The position numbers and the translations under genes were made by a program. Below, one piece after another: positions 36,265-49,914 of a stretch of DNA of 64,000 bases. Source of the stretch: Rhipicephalus microplus (Eukaryota > Arthropoda > Arachnida > Ixodida > Ixodidae); assembly GCF_043290135.1 (NCBI RefSeq), contig NC_134710.1:9039821-9103820 (forward strand). The letters are read 5' to 3'. The notes under the pieces were generated by a model. It did no database searches, was not told where the DNA came from, and saw only the letters and a program-made list of their open reading frames with translations. Positions within the stretch are counted from its first letter, which is position 1. The number at the start of each line of letters is the position of its first letter.

Positions 36265-38045
36265 TATCTATCTATATATACTGTTGGCCAAAGGCCGTTA
36301 CAGGGTGGGGTAAAGAAATACACTTCACTTGTTGACACAAGCACTACAAAATGAAATCAAGAAAGACAACACAACAGGCAGTTTTAAACAGAGGACCAAT
36401 TCAACAGGTATATTAATTAAGGTTTACACAGTAGTGATCAAAGATTGGCATTCTAGCATAACTTCCTGGAACACACTTCACGAAGGCTACATCATATACA
36501 TCACAAGCTTCAGCGTCGTAGGAACTTTTCCTACCAACGTGACGTGCAGTTATAGAAAAATACACAAAAAAGGGAACATCTCCAGGTAGAATACATGAGG
36601 TAACAACGCCTTGATGTGGTTACCTAGAGGAGTAATATACAATTACCATCTTTACAAATTCCTCTGTAGAATTAATTTGAGTTATGCTATGGGGTAGTGC
36701 GTTCCATTCTTCAATCGTTTTTGGGAAGAGGGAATATTGAAAGGTGTCAACCTTTGTAGGGATAGGCACAAACTGGTCCTCATGGCTAGATGTAACAACC
36801 CGTGAAATACATGACGTTCTGTTTTCTATGAATCTGTAGGGGTTGAAGTTAAAGTAGTTGTGTTTCATTAAGTGCATGAATTTTTATTTAGCCACTTTTC
36901 GTCGCAATGAAAGCTCGGGCAATTTTAGTTCAGTCAGCATTTCGGTCGCTGAGTCTATATACTTATATTTCGACATTAAACACCTTGCTGCACACCTCTG
37001 TATTTTTTCAATATTTTTGCTTCGCTTTTTGTATGTGGATCCCATATTGTGCTTCCGTATTCTAGTGCGGGACGTATCAAAGTCAGATATGCTGTTAGTT
37101 TAACATCGCGGGAAGCAGGTTTCAACTTACGTCTAAGTGACCAGAGTTTAACGTCAGCGGCATTACATAAGTTAGTAATATGCTTTTTCCGAGATAAGTC
37201 ATCTGATATCGTAATGCCTAAATGCTTGAAGTGCGTAACTTGTGTCAATGGCTTTCCGTCTAATATGTAATTGAAAACTGACGCATTTTTTGTTTTCCTA
37301 GTTATGCGGGCGTATACCGTTTTCTCTTGGTTTATTTTCATTTTCCATTGTGTATACCAACCAGCAATAGATTGCAGTGCTGAGGCTAACTCTTGGTAAT
37401 CTTCATGAGAAGATATTTTAGAATATATTAGGCAATCGTCTTCAAACAGACGAACAGTGATTTTTCTACTAAGGACACTTGTAATATCGTTTATATAACA
37501 GAGGAATAAAACAGGTCCTAAAACTGATCCACGGGAAACACCAAACGTTACATTTCACATTCTCGATTTCTTTACTTTCACCTCCCCGTATTGTGTCCTA
37601 TCAGCTAAATATGATTCAATCCACCTAGTTATATTTAATTTTACTCCAAGATCAAGTAATTTACAAATTAAACGCGAGTGGGAAACGCGATCAAAGGCTT
37701 TCGATAAGTCTAAGCAAATTCCGTCTATTTGACCTGTTTCATTAATTATTTCAGCGAAATCATGCACTGTTTCAGCAAGTTGGGTGATTGTGGATAAACG
37801 TCTCCTAAATTCATGCTGGTTAGGATATAACCTGTTTCAGCTTTCGAGAAAACTAAACACGATTTTTGACCATATATGTTCGAATATTTTACAGCATGCA
37901 CATGTATTGAATATTAGTCTGTATTTTTATACTTTATGTTTATCACCTGTTTTGTGTACTGATACGACTCGCGCTATTAGTCAATCATGTGGTAGTTTAT
38001 GCTGTTCAAGTGAAGCATTAGAAATTATCATATGCAGGCTCTAAA
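36265..38045 (-). mobile_element. Second LINE (L2/CR1-like), 5-prime truncated
   Basis: Minus-strand RT fragment. Patches in order: ARVVSVHKTGDKH, NTCACCKIFEHI, a HEFRRRLSTITQL region, ICLDLSKAFDRVSHS, a TGA at about 37555, TFGVSRGSVLGPVLFLCYIN, catalytic VRLFEDDCLIY (DD kept, usual Ala replaced by Glu), KPLTQVTHFKHLGITISDD, RRKLKPASRDVKLTAYLTLI, then after a frameshift near 37005 the end FPKTIEEWNALP. The 3-prime tail has TATTTATTTATC-type repeats at 36245-36270. It differs clearly from the LINE at 29687, so it is a separate family. Confidence 0.88.
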
Positions 38046-39358
38046 TGGTGGCAATCCACCATTCCGATAGCAAGATTAGGCAGTTTCACCGATTCTCTGG
38101 TGCGCTACAGACAGCTACCTAGTGCATGCTCTGAGCCAGTGCAGGGAACTACGGAAACTTCAGCGCGACAGCGTTAAAGAGATCGTTTCGTAGAAATTCT
38201 CGTATTGTCCTTAACGTATAGTTGCTTGTGAGAGAAAAACAGTTGTATCCGCGCATGAAAATTCAAAACGAATGCTAATAAAGGGGTATTTTCTATTAAA
38301 GTGGGCCTAGAACTCGTGTGTGGCAAACAGGTGTGCAATCACGGAGCTACGGACACGCTTCAAATTGCTTAAAAATAAAAAAAAACACTTCCTGATACAT
38401 GAATGATTTATAGTGCCAAGAGACATGTAATATGGCATGGCAGGCCTGAAAATGTTCGAACTGCCCAACGAAAGGTTATAATTAACTATCATTCTGAACA
38501 ACAACGTGTGCGGCTAACCGCAAAAAGAGGCCTGGCACACCACAGGTGTACTTACAGTAAACGTAACACGCTCAAAATGCCTGAATTGTGCCGCCCACCG
38601 AGAGGCGAAGTGATGAAAACAGGCTCGGAGGACATTGTTGCGTTTTACTCTTCGAGGCAAAGCTTTTCCAAGCTCTTGGGTTTTCGCTTTATGAAAGTGC
38701 ATGACGCAATAAAGTTGGCTGTGAAGTGATGGCGAACGCACATTAGTTGAAACGAAGTGGATGTGCTATCACGCCGCACTCAAAATGCATCGCATCGCTT
38801 TCCGCGAAAGCGTTCGAATTCGTCAAGCACGAGCGCAATAACGAGGACGTACGCACGCTCCGATGTCTTCCTTCCAACGGTCGCACAGGTATCAAAGTAA
38901 CTGATAGACAATTTTGACGTCTCATTTCTTTCTGATGCAATACGTAGCTAACGACCCACTTACCATGCCAGGAAACGTCGTTTACTCGAGGGCAGGATAC
39001 TAATCATCAGGAGGAAGCTCTATAACGCCAGAATACCGTTTCGACTTCAGAGAGTGCCGAGTACTCTGCATAGTTTTTATGTAAACAAGGCTGGCAACGC
39101 GAGCCACATTCACATTACCATAGCATTTAAACCCTATATGTGAGACCCTCCAAAAATGCACTGCAGTCAAGGACGTCGTCATCTGTTGTATTCAAGTCTG
39201 TGAAAAAAGTGCTTTCTCTACTAAGTATCCTGCTTGACTTTTGCGAGCTGTCCACATTAAGACCACGTTGGTTTGCACGTCGTCGTGAGGTGCGGTGTTT
39301 TACGTGCACGACAAATTGATTTTAAAGCGAGGTCTGATACTTTCAAAATGTATCAAGA
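38046..39358. other. Non-coding, no gene seen
   Basis: A 108-codon plus-strand frame at 38403-38729 has no recognisable domain or splice context. Possibly unique intergenic or intronic DNA. Confidence 0.45.
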
Positions 39359-39371
39359 TTTGGCTATACAG

Positions 39372-39523
39372 CTAAAGTGGTTGCTTGGGCGCCTTGGTAC
39401 GACATAGTGAAAAAGAAACAGAGGGAAAAACGAGAGACCAGACGAAAAGGGACACAGACATAGGGGACTTTCTATGACCCTCTTCGTCTGGTTTCTCGTT
39501 TTTCGTGCTGTTTATTTTTTCAC
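39372..39523. mobile_element. MITE-like hairpin insertion with 13-bp direct repeats
   Basis: Arms of about 44 bp (39406-39449 and 39481-39524; AAAAACGAGAGACCAGACGA against TCGTCTGGTTTCTCGTTTTT) are separated by about 31 bp. The whole is bordered by TTTGGCTATACAG at 39359-39371 and 39524-39536. It lies 25 bp left of the first base that can be matched to copy A, but whether copy A also has it is outside the window. Confidence 0.75.
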
Positions 39524-39561
39524 TTTGGCTATACAGAAGTGGCAACATAGGTTACGGCTAG

Positions 39562-42500
39562 AAAATCTGCAAGGTAATTCTAATGAAAACGCACGGCTCG
39601 TATTGGGGCTCACAATTAGCTTAAATTGTGTCGATTGTTGTTTACTTCATTGTTTACTTTATTTTAAATTTTTTTGACATATGGTACTTGAAGTAATATT
39701 TTTTAAGCACTGCACCAAAATAGCAAGAAACCCTTCACAGAAGTGTTACTGAAATTATGAGCGTATGACAAGCAATAGATTAGTTATGTTTATTTTATAT
39801 TTTTCCGCGTATGAAAATTGCAAGGTATGATTGTTTTTTTTTTCATCATAAAAAATGCACCTTGATTGACTATTGATTCTGCTTCCCATTACGTATTTGC
39901 CACTAATAGACACACGCGAAAAGCTTGTTTGTTATCGCAAATGAATCAGAGAAAAAGGTCACACATTATAAAAATGGTGTTTTGAGAAAAACGCAGCAAT
40001 AGTGAAGAGGTACAGGCATATTTCCTCTAAATATGTCACAAAAGAGGGACAAAAACTATTTTCGACACCGCGAGTGCATAAATGTCATAGACTTTTTAAA
40101 AAATAAGTAAATCCCTCCTGAGGTGATCGAAAAAATCGCTAACTAAATTGTTTGAGCAACGCAGTTTGCCTAATTATGTTATGGGCTATATAAGCGGTTG
40201 ATGATGTCCAGATAATGCGTGTGTGTTCGCCCAAAACCAATGCTAAAAGTCCTTTAAAGCCTTGTGTAAGTATTCCATTATTAAAGGGCCCTGCGGCCTG
40301 AGTTACGCGCGTAGATATTACTGCTTCTCGAATGGTGGATCACACCGATATCGTGGAGCGAGTGGGAACGCCAAAAAATAAGTGGTTATAATTTTATTTC
40401 TGCGGAGAAACTACATTGTTCTCAGACTACCGCGACACACAATGGCTATTTCTGTGATCGCAGAAGCGCCGCGTCATGAAGTGCGAGTGACGAGATTGGT
40501 CGTTCGTTTTGATTGCTTTGACGCCATAGGTCGCACGTTATATCCTTATGGTCACAAATAGGCCAACGCTATGTTGTGCTGAAAATGATACAAACACATT
40601 TTATTCTTCACCAGATACAAAAGCATTTTTGTTTTCAATTATAAAAATTTCAAAGCAACGGCGGAACAACGCCAGGAGCACTAGAAAACGCCACCACGAG
40701 AGTTACTATGCTCCCTACGGGAGGAAAGTGGGCATTGGTCTGCCAAATTATTTTCAACGGCTGCGCAGTGAATATACTCGTCGGGCACGCAGAAAGCGAC
40801 GTGGCGTCTCCCGCGTTGGTGGCCTGCCTTATTTGCATTAGCCTGCGCTGAGTCAGATTGCACTCAAACAGCGCAGGTGTTCTACAGCATCGCGTCTGCG
40901 GGTAGAATGACGCGTGCAACGGCAATATTGCAGCGTTCGGTTGATTCCGGGTGCAGCGCAGGGCATGAAGCGGAGCTTATACGTGCAGAACATGATTGTG
41001 AGCTAAGTGATCTAAGTGAGCATTAAAGCAAATCGCAAGTTTCTTTCGGTGAACTAGCGGAGTTAACTAAAGATTAATTAAGCAATTTAATTGTGCCCAA
41101 AGGGAACCGGAGGTGCACTGCACTTAGAGAAGCTGTATATGGCCACAGGCTTTGAGCAAAAGTGTATCCGTTTGTCGAGTCCCACGCTCAAATAATACTG
41201 CAGTGGAGGCTGTTTCACTACCACAGCTTTCTCAAGCATGCTACGATCTAATAGCTAAAAAGCTCGCTTCCACATGTTGTCCAGAAAGCTTTTCTGACGT
41301 GGCCACAAAGCGCGAACTATGTATTTAAGGGCGTTTAAAGAAACTTCACGAACGAATGGCGGGAGCATTCTAATCGGTGGTCAGAAGACTGTTGTGTGTT
41401 CAGTCTCGCTGGCGATTACTGAAAAAGTTAAATTTGTCCCGAACCATCATTGGCAGCTGCTTCAAAGTACGAAAAAGCATTGGCGATGGAACTGACGGAA
41501 ACAAGTTGGTGCAACAGCCGCGCCGTCGCGTCTGTAAAGTTGGCTTCGCCACGAAAATATTAAACCTCTGACGTCATTTTGCCTCACGTGACGGCGCTCG
41601 CCCAATGGCAGTGGAAGCGGCGCAAGGACCGAGTGTGCTAAACTCTTTTGCCTGTGGTAGCATAGGCGCTATAACAGAGTCACTGAACAAAAGAAAAACA
41701 CCATCTCCTATACTAAAGGGAACCAGGAGTAACATGTGAAGTAGCGAATGGATCGGCTTTAAGTTCGTTTCTTCACGGGTATACCTTGCGCGATGTTAAC
41801 ACGCCCTTGCAAGTGGAGCACACCACGAGTCCAGTGTAGTTTCTGCTGATGTTATTCGTCCCAAACTCTTGTTGAAGCACGCCACGCAGATTCATCGCAA
41901 CGACACGCGGGAGCATATTTGTTCATCGTGCGGTTGCAGAATCTCGTTTTCCGACGCCATGAACAGAATACTGCTGAAGGAGTATAAGAGGGAGATGCCA
42001 GAGAGTCTTAGTGCTAGTGCGTGAGCGCGTTCTGGCATTGTTTGGCCCAGCTGTTGCGTATGCACAGTAAGAATATCGCACCGGATTAAGCTCAACCATA
42101 AACTGCTTCACGTTTATTATTTCCATGGTATACTGCTATGGTCCCGTGAATAATAGTACCAAAAAGGTAGGCTGCACGCGGGCAACATTAACCGGTGACA
42201 GCTAATTTTTTTTTAGGCTCTCCGGCCCGTTGCTATTGTGCGTGGAGAGGAGACTAATCTTTCCGTCCGATATCGTGTTACGCTCGCCTGAACTGTACTA
42301 TGTGGGTTTATTTCTTCAATAGGTTGCTATAGAAGCGAGTTTGAGTTATCGATCATTACGAATGAACTGCGCCGCAAGCCACGTAATTGTGAATCTAATT
42401 TGTGGCTAGTATCTCCGTCTACTCCCAAACTCTCTTCACGGCCATCATTACTTCATGAATTTCGTTTCGTTCCACGGGTGCGTTAGCTTAGCACGAAGGT

Positions 42501-44050
42501 GTTCGCTCGGTACAGGCACTTCACGCAAGAAACCATTTATTTCTAAACATTGAGTTAATATTGCGCGTTTGAGCTAACATTGCAGTCTGCTGAATGTGCA
42601 GTCACTGTTCATGAAACAGCGACACATGAACCATAGCATTATGGTTTCCATAGCATTATTCCATAGCATTATGGAATAAATGTGTTGTTGTTTCCTAACC
42701 AATTCGTAAAAAAAGTAGGCGGTTAGAAATGAACGCAGAACACCTAAATGACACGAGAAGAGACGTGTTCTTGAGATTTTGCTGTGCTCCGCGGCATATA
42801 TGCTTTTTTTTGTTCAAGTTGGAAGCGCGTAAGCAGTTGAAAGTTCGGTTCAGTTTCTACTTTCTTTGCGTCATGCGCGCATATTAAGGTTTTGTCCACA
42901 CAGTACTTTTTACATTTTTGCTCAGAAATAGCGAAGCCGAAATATTTTTCTAAGCGTATGGTAAACAATCACACTATCTCAATTAGGTACTGGTAATGTC
43001 GCTAACCAATGGGCTCGGCAATAATTGCTAATGGGAAACAGTCTTTCCTGTTTATCTGAGCACTTGAAGTACAATGGAAGTCTATACAAGGTTGATTAGG
43101 ACGAAAAGGAAAGAAGCGCGAAATGCACGTTCTACTTATATATATATGTACATGAAGCTGTTTGAACTGGCCCAACCACGAGTGTAACTCACTGGAAATG
43201 TAAAAGACACCTGTTTTCATTGTGAACATCAACTGAATTGTAAAGGTACACTCGGTGGAATACAGCGTGTTAGCATCCTAGTTTTTGCAATAAATTCGCC
43301 TAATAACATCTCCTGATAGCGTTTTGTATGAACAAGTTTCATGCTGAATCTATCACTCACGCTCGTGTTTTGTGACACAGCAAATTATCACGCCACAATG
43401 GCCTTCAAGGTCTGCCCATAAAGAGTTATTTTACTTACTTTTAGATATTTCTGTGATGCGTGACCTGTTTACTCCTAATGCATGCGCAGTCTGTACAAAA
43501 TATTGAGATATAATCAGCCGAGCAAATTGAAGAGGTTGTAGTGCGTTGTTTGAATCACTGAGTAGAGAAGTCGCATAAGGTGAAATACTTTTTCTTTTCT
43601 TATGTGATTCTCAAAAAGAAAAGAAACGTGAGCCCCGTAACTGTCTGCATCAGTGTGCGACACCTCAGCGGAAGCTCACGAGGGGTGGGGGTAAGGAGGG
43701 ATTAAAAACATAGGATTAAAGGTATAGAGATAGAGAGGGGGACGTAGAAAGCACGGCGCAGGGACAGCGACACCAAGAAGCTAGGAGAAGATACTAAAGA
43801 TGGACACGGTCGCAGGAGCCCTAGGACGGGGAACCACTCAGCGAGAGCTCTTGTCGGCGGCAGGAAATGGCGTAGGGTGAGCCAGTCGGCCACAGCTGTG
43901 CTCTCCTCGGAGATCACAGTGGCACAACCGATTGGCACGACATCCAGCGAGCGAGTCCAAATATTCTGTCACACGAGTTTATTTCCAGCGAACTTCTCGT
44001 AGATTACTTCAGAAACCAGTGTTCTAGGAGGGATAAAATTCTCTGGTTTT
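39562..44050. other. Copy B non-coding block
   Basis: Partner of 1-4477. It lacks about 50 bp found in A near 1727-1770. It has a small local repeat of CCATAGCATTATGG near 42632-42676 that is absent in A. No gene seen. Confidence 0.55.
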
Positions 44051-44286
44051 ATTGATATGTGCGGTTTAACGTCCCATAACCACCATTTCATTATGAGGGA
44101 CACTGCAGTGGAGGGCTCCGGAAATTTCGACCACCTGGCGTTCTTTAATGTGCACCGAAATTTGAGCACACAGGCTCACGGCGTTTTCGCCTCCATCGAA
44201 AATGCAATCGCCGCAGCCGGGATTCGATCGCGCGACCTGCGGTTCAGTAGCCGAGTACCTTAGCCACTGAACCACCGTGGCGGGGA
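44051..44286 (-). mobile_element. Ruka-type SINE (copy B partner of 4478-4713)
   Basis: Same site and same flanking AATTCTCTG repeats as in copy A; a few base differences, including a better preserved B box (GCGATCGAATCCC). An ancestral insertion shared by both copies. Confidence 0.85.
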
Positions 44287-46271
44287 GAGCGAATTCTCTG
44301 AGATCAATTCTCTGCAGTCATGTAGAAAGCAGTTCTTCGGCATCTTCTCCGCACGGATTGCGAAAATAAACGAGATTCTCAGGTCACGTTCAGTTTCTGC
44401 TAAGCTATACTTCCTCGCATATGCATGTCAGGATAAAAAACCGCAGAAATACTTCTAGAAATGGTGCTTATGCGAAAATCATGGCAGCGCTGCGCGTTCA
44501 ACGTGCGTTCACCGACAGCGCTTGGAAGGGATGTGGCGTTGCGAAGTCACGTGATGTGAGTGAGCCAATCGCATCGACGGTGGCGTGCGGGAAACGGATG
44601 TCACACTCAGAATTTTTTAAAGCTGATAGTCTTTCTTGGGGACCTTGGACGCAAAATTTTGGTCTGCCTCTCAGTAAATATGCCTGTTTGTCTGCCCTCA
44701 ATGGTACCTTAAACGGCATCAAAGTGGCGAAACGGTACTCCAAACGGCCGACCCCATCCGCAGCACCCACTAAAATTGCTTAAGATTTAGCGTTCATACT
44801 TGTGCGATTGTCAATTAAAAAGCAATTATTGTGCATATCTGAGACACCATAAAAACACTTCAATAAACTGTATGTGTCTCTAACTAGAAAAGGCACACAT
44901 AAGTAATTATAAGGACCGTAGCGTTTATCACGTTCGGTGAGTAGGCAACGCTTGCACGAAAAGGCAAGTATTTCCAAAGCTTTGCTAAGACGACACGGCG
45001 GTGGCACCTACGTGTCGCCTCGCGTTGTGCACCTTATGACCACCGAGACGGGCGCGTAGGGCGCGCGCGCTTCGTTTTCCTAGGTAACTGCCAGATGGCG
45101 CTCTTGTCTCACGTGGGGCGTGACTTGATGTAGTCGTTCGCCTCCGCTGCATGCTCGAGGCACTAAAGTTACGCCTCTAGCAAACAATTCCCAAATTTTC
45201 TTGTACAGGACATCAAATGAACGTTTTGTTCGCTCTCTCCAGATGCAAGAGTATCGTCTTTCGACGACATTTGCAGTGTAACATGAAATACGGGGCCAAT
45301 TTTTCTTGGGTGAATCGAGCCACCCCAAAGCGACGCTCGCGGTGATTGGAACCGGCTTTTTAAAAGTTAGTGGCAGAGTGACAAAGCGATACTCTAAAGA
45401 AGACTTTTTTCTCGTTGTCTGCTGAGGATTGAAGGCTAATAATTTCCGTTATTACCCAAATTTTGATCATTCTTTTTTAGTTCATCTGAATATTCTGCCC
45501 TGCAGCGCTCACAGACAAAAAAAAAAAAAAAAACATCGCACCCCTCCCTCCCCCCGAGCGGCGCCAGCACGCATCGTGACCTGAGCAAGTTCATTCCGCC
45601 GACGTGGCACCCCTCGATGGATGAGGCCCTGCACAAGAAGCTCCAAAGTTCAAGAAACTCTCACAAAGCGCGAAAAATTTGAGCGCTGGTAGTGGACATC
45701 TGTCTTACAACACGATGGGGCTGCGCTATTGCTGTTCCATCCAAGGGCCAACTTTAAGTTCAAAATACTATTGTCATAACTGAAGACTATACTTCTTTAG
45801 AGACTGCTCAATTTTAATGAAACAAAACTGCTGTTTACAACAGGTTGTCTTATCAAGTACTGAGTCACCAGTATTTTGTAATTGTTTTTGTTCTATATAG
45901 GTGACTCGTTTCAGCCTTTATCATTATCTTAATACTTGTGTTCGGCGGCAGATGTGGTGCGTTCGAATGGGTCTCGTGCTGTCTCGTTTTAGTGTAAATA
46001 TTTCGTGGCGCGGGCGCTGAGAGAAAAGGTTTCGGTCTGTTTTTTTTTGTCTAACTAAAATGCTGTCGCTGAGCTCGTCCAACTAACTTCGGCAGAACGA
46101 ACGGATTGGTGAAGCTTTGACGGGATGAACATAGTTTCAAGCCACGGCATTTTGAAGGCACTTATCGACTTATGGAATGTCGAAATAGGCGTGGTCCTGT
46201 CAACTTTCTATTGACTTTAGATGCAGCAAATAATTACGACATGCGGGAGACATTCGATGGAGATTCCTGAC
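44287..46271. other. Copy B non-coding block
   Basis: Partner of 4714-6694, including the coding-like patch at about 45555-45685, where LSKFIPPTWHPS is read instead of LSKFILPTWHPS. No further gene seen. Confidence 0.5.
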
Positions 46272-46413
46272 CTCGATCTTTGACATATCTTGGATGATGT
46301 TCATGATGGTGCCAGCCACGCGGGGATCTTGGCCGGCTACCATCTCCGGGTTTGGCAGAGACGCCTTACGTTCACCGTTGTCAGCCGTCGACTCGCCCTC
46401 AGAGAGGGGGTGC
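46272..46413 (-). CDS. Internal exon of an unrecognised host gene (copy B)
   Basis: Partner of the exon at 6695-6836, with the same 142-bp length, acceptor CTGTGCAG, donor GAG|GTCAGG and reading phase. It differs by a single base that changes Val to Met four residues before the end (DMSKIE instead of DVSKIE). If the duplication is real, the gene carries two copies of this exon about 39.6 kb apart in the same orientation. That arrangement could support alternative exon use, or the two could belong to tandem gene copies. If the duplication is an assembly artefact, these are two alleles. No known domain is recognisable in 47 residues. Confidence 0.72.
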
Positions 46414-47135
46414 CTGCACAGCGAGCAATTTCAGTGCACAAACGCATGCATCCAATAGAGCGCCGTCAAGCATAATATGCAATATGTAGGACTGCGATGA
46501 ATGACCATTCAAATAATAACTTTATAGGCGTTCGGAAATCCATGTATTGCGCACATTCCTTAATTTGCTTTTTTTCCTAAAAGAGGAATACACATTTAGA
46601 CGGCAAACATTTGACAATATTTGTTGTTCTCTTAGTATGACTTTTTTGTGAATATGTGGGCTAAGTAATACAGAATCCTGGTATAATTTTTTAAAAGAAA
46701 ATATGCTTGACAGAAATGCGTTTGGATGGGCGAAATTATAAAATGTACGTGTGTTGCGTGACCAGAAGTCTAATGTCGATAGTCTCCTAGCACACCTAAA
46801 TTTATTTAGGCTGGCGATTCCATTCAGGGTGGAACGTGAAACAAAAAAATTCTTCCTTTACTCGACATTGTAATTTCGCAATGCGCATGGTCTATAAGGT
46901 GGCGTGCAAGGTTATTTGAAATGGTTGATTCAAAAATTATAGAATTGTTGATCGCGCGTCCTAGTCGCAGTACCTCGAGCTTATCCGCCTCTTTCCTTAG
47001 CTCGCCCTTGGAGCGTTTCCTCATTTTTCGCCGTTCAAAGCTGCGAAATGCTGCTGCCTTTTACAAAGCTGCTATGGGAAGGAAACATAAGGAGTCAATC
47101 ATTCGTTCGAAGGTGGCTGGGGCGTTACAAAGGCC
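46414..47135. other. Copy B AT-rich block
   Basis: Partner of 6837-7500. The long minus-strand frame of copy A is broken here, which argues against a gene. Confidence 0.5.
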
Positions 47136-47139
47136 GAAG

Positions 47140-48400
47140 GGCATGAACTTGAACAGATATAGGCCATAGGACGTGATGAATGCAGTCTTTTAACTGTCTA
47201 CTTCATCTACCTCTATCTGCCAGTAGACGGAACGAAATCTATAGAGGAAAAATACTGGGACCCATAGAGGCAATCAAGAGCATCATCAATTCGTGGTACA
47301 GGGTACACGTCTTTTTTTGGTAATTTTGTTGAGGTGCCGATAATCAACGGAGAAACCACATGCACCGTCTTTCTGGAGGACTAGCACTACTAGAGAAGCC
47401 CAAGGGTTAAGGATGGCTCAATGATGTCCTTGGCGAGCCTTTTGTCGACCTCACTTTGGATAATGTGATGCTCGGCCACCAACACCCGACATGAACGCCT
47501 ATGAATAGGATGCTCATTACCAGTGTTTATGCGGTGGGTCATACCAGTAGCTTTCCCCAATGGACGGCCACTGAGTTCAAAAACGTCGATGTAGGACAGC
47601 AGAACCAGGCGGAGCTCGTCAGTCTGCTGCGGCGTTAAGTTGGAAGCGATCATCGACGTAATATCGCTGTAGAAGCAAGTGTCAGATTGATTTTGAGTGT
47701 TGGGGTCAGAAGAAGCGGCCATCGTAAAAACATCTACCGCATTGTCTTCTAAGGTGCAGAGCAACGCCAAAGAGATCCCTTGTGAAAGCACTTGAGGCGT
47801 AGAGCTAAAGTTGACAACTGGAAGACACGTGGGAATTTCTGCGACGGACAGAATGGAGTGCGGCAATGTAATGCCACGATTTATTAGGACATCGATGATG
47901 GGGGTGAAAACATAGTCACCGTCGGGAAGTGGTGGTATTGAGACGAGCTCTATGTACGTCAGTGTCTGTGGAGGGAGGCGCGCATGTCCCGTTGTCCAGA
48001 GGCGACTCGGCCATTGTGCAAGAGATTCTGATGCGGGCAAGTGTAGACGGAGCGTACTGGTCGATCAGTCTATCAGGGCAGAATGCGCGGACAGGAAGTC
48101 GAGGCCTAAGATTATGTCGTGGGGGCATTTATAAAAGATGGTGAAGAAAACAACTGTGTGTCGATCCGCAATGCTTACATGAGCGGAGCACATTCCAACG
48201 ATAGATGCTTTTCCGCCATCCGCAACACGGACGAACTGAGTGGTCGTAGGTGTGAGATCCTTCTTCAGCTTGCGGCGAAAATAACTCGTCATCACGGAAA
48301 GTTGAGTGCCAGTGTCGGCAAGATCAGTGACATGTACGCTATCTACTTGTACGTCTATAAGGTTACGTTTTGTCCGTATCGTCAAGAGAGGGTATTCTGT
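47140..48400 (-). pseudogene. Gypsy G1 protease and RT start (copy B), better preserved
   Basis: The protease frame is intact for 106 codons (48385-48065), with LADTGTQLSVM at the active site and IILGLDFLSAHSALID at the conserved second motif. A second frame (48040-47390) covers the linker and RT start (GKATGMTHRINTG, EVDKRLAKDIIEPS). It then decays as in copy A. Confidence 0.88.
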
Positions 48401-48404
48401 CGAT

Positions 48405-48527
48405 GGATGGATGGATGGATGAATGAATGGATAGATGGATGAATGAATGGATGGACATGGCTGTGCCCTTTAGATCGGGCGGTGGCAAGCGCCACCAAGC
48501 CGTAATACTTAATGAACCGAAAACTAG

Positions 48528-48618
<91 letters not shown>

Positions 48619-49905
48619 CTTTAAATAGTGAAGTGGAGGATTCGTACTTTGCAGTGAAAGGTTTAATTTTCACTCGTGCCTTGACTTTAGCCACCAAACA
48701 GATAATTTCCTTCTAGTTAATTATACTCGCTTAAAGTCTATTTTGGCTTCCCTGTCCCTAAACCCCAGTGCTTTAAAAATCTCTTCGCCATCATCCTGAA
48801 CTATCGGGTGAAGCCGTTTACAAACCATTTTCAAGTGTTCAGCAGTTTATTCTTCCTCTCCACACGCACTGTATACTGTATCTACCCCTTCGTATTTGGC
48901 CCGATATACCTTGGTTCGCAATACTCCCGTCCTGGCCTCAAACAGTCGAGAACTACCCCGAGTATTATCATAGATCCTTTCCTTGGCAATTTCCTGCTTA
49001 AAAGTTCGATAGATCTCTATTGCGGACTTCTTAATCATACCGATTCTCCACATATTGGTCTCAGCTTCTTTCACCTTCTTCTTAACCGATAATTTTTTTT
49101 TTTGGTTTGGCTCCTGCTGTTTTCTAAGTATTTACCAGTCAATTTTCTGGTTCGCTTCCTTCATTTTGTATCAAAATTCTTCATGTACAAGTAGCTGAAT
49201 ACCTTCCTAGCCGAACGCTCCTGCCCCGTTTTTCTCAATCGCTTCTCAAATTTTATCTTGCTGCTAGCTTCCCTGCCCTCAAATGATGTCCATCCCATAT
49301 AACCTTGTACTCCCTGCTTTGGTATATTCCCGTGAGCTCCTAAAAGAAGCCTACTTATTCCACGTTGCTTAATTTCTAATCTTGCTTAAACTTCTGATCT
49401 CATGCACAAGACCTCATTGCCGAACGTCAGACCTAGAACCATTACCCCTTTCCATATTCCTCTCACAACATCATATTTATTGTAATTCCACAGTGCCTAG
49501 CTGTTTTTCATTACCGCTGCATTCCTGTTACCTTTAGTCGTCACGTATGTTTCGTGTTCCCTGAGGTAGTCGGCCCCATTGCTTATCCATACGCCCAGAT
49601 ATTTGTATTTATCTGTTATCTCTAGCGTGACCTCCTGTATTCTAAGATCACTACCTTCATTGTCATAAAAATCATGACTGCTGATTTTTTCTTACTGAAT
49701 CTGAAATCTAACCTATCTGCCTCATTACCGCAGATGTCCACCAATCTCTGCAAATCTTCCTTGTTGTCGGCCATTAGCACTACATCATCTGCGTACATCA
49801 ATGCTGGTAGTGCCTGTTCAATGAGTGTTCCTTGTTTCACGAAAGAGAGGTGAAGTCCAGTCCACTTCCCTATAATTTGGCCTCTAATCCTTGCAGGTAC
49901 ATCCG
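48405..49905 (-). mobile_element. LINE A (copy B)
   Basis: Partner of 8820-10405. The RT frame around LPALMYADDVVLMADNKEDL (49784-49795 for YADD) is intact for 72 codons here. GATG-type 3-prime tail at 48399-48455 and TA run at 48532-48616. Confidence 0.85.
48532..48616. repeat. TA microsatellite, about 85 bp
   Basis: Partner of the 150-bp run at 8926-9074, shorter here. Confidence 0.97.
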
Positions 49906-49914
49906 TCAGTCCGA

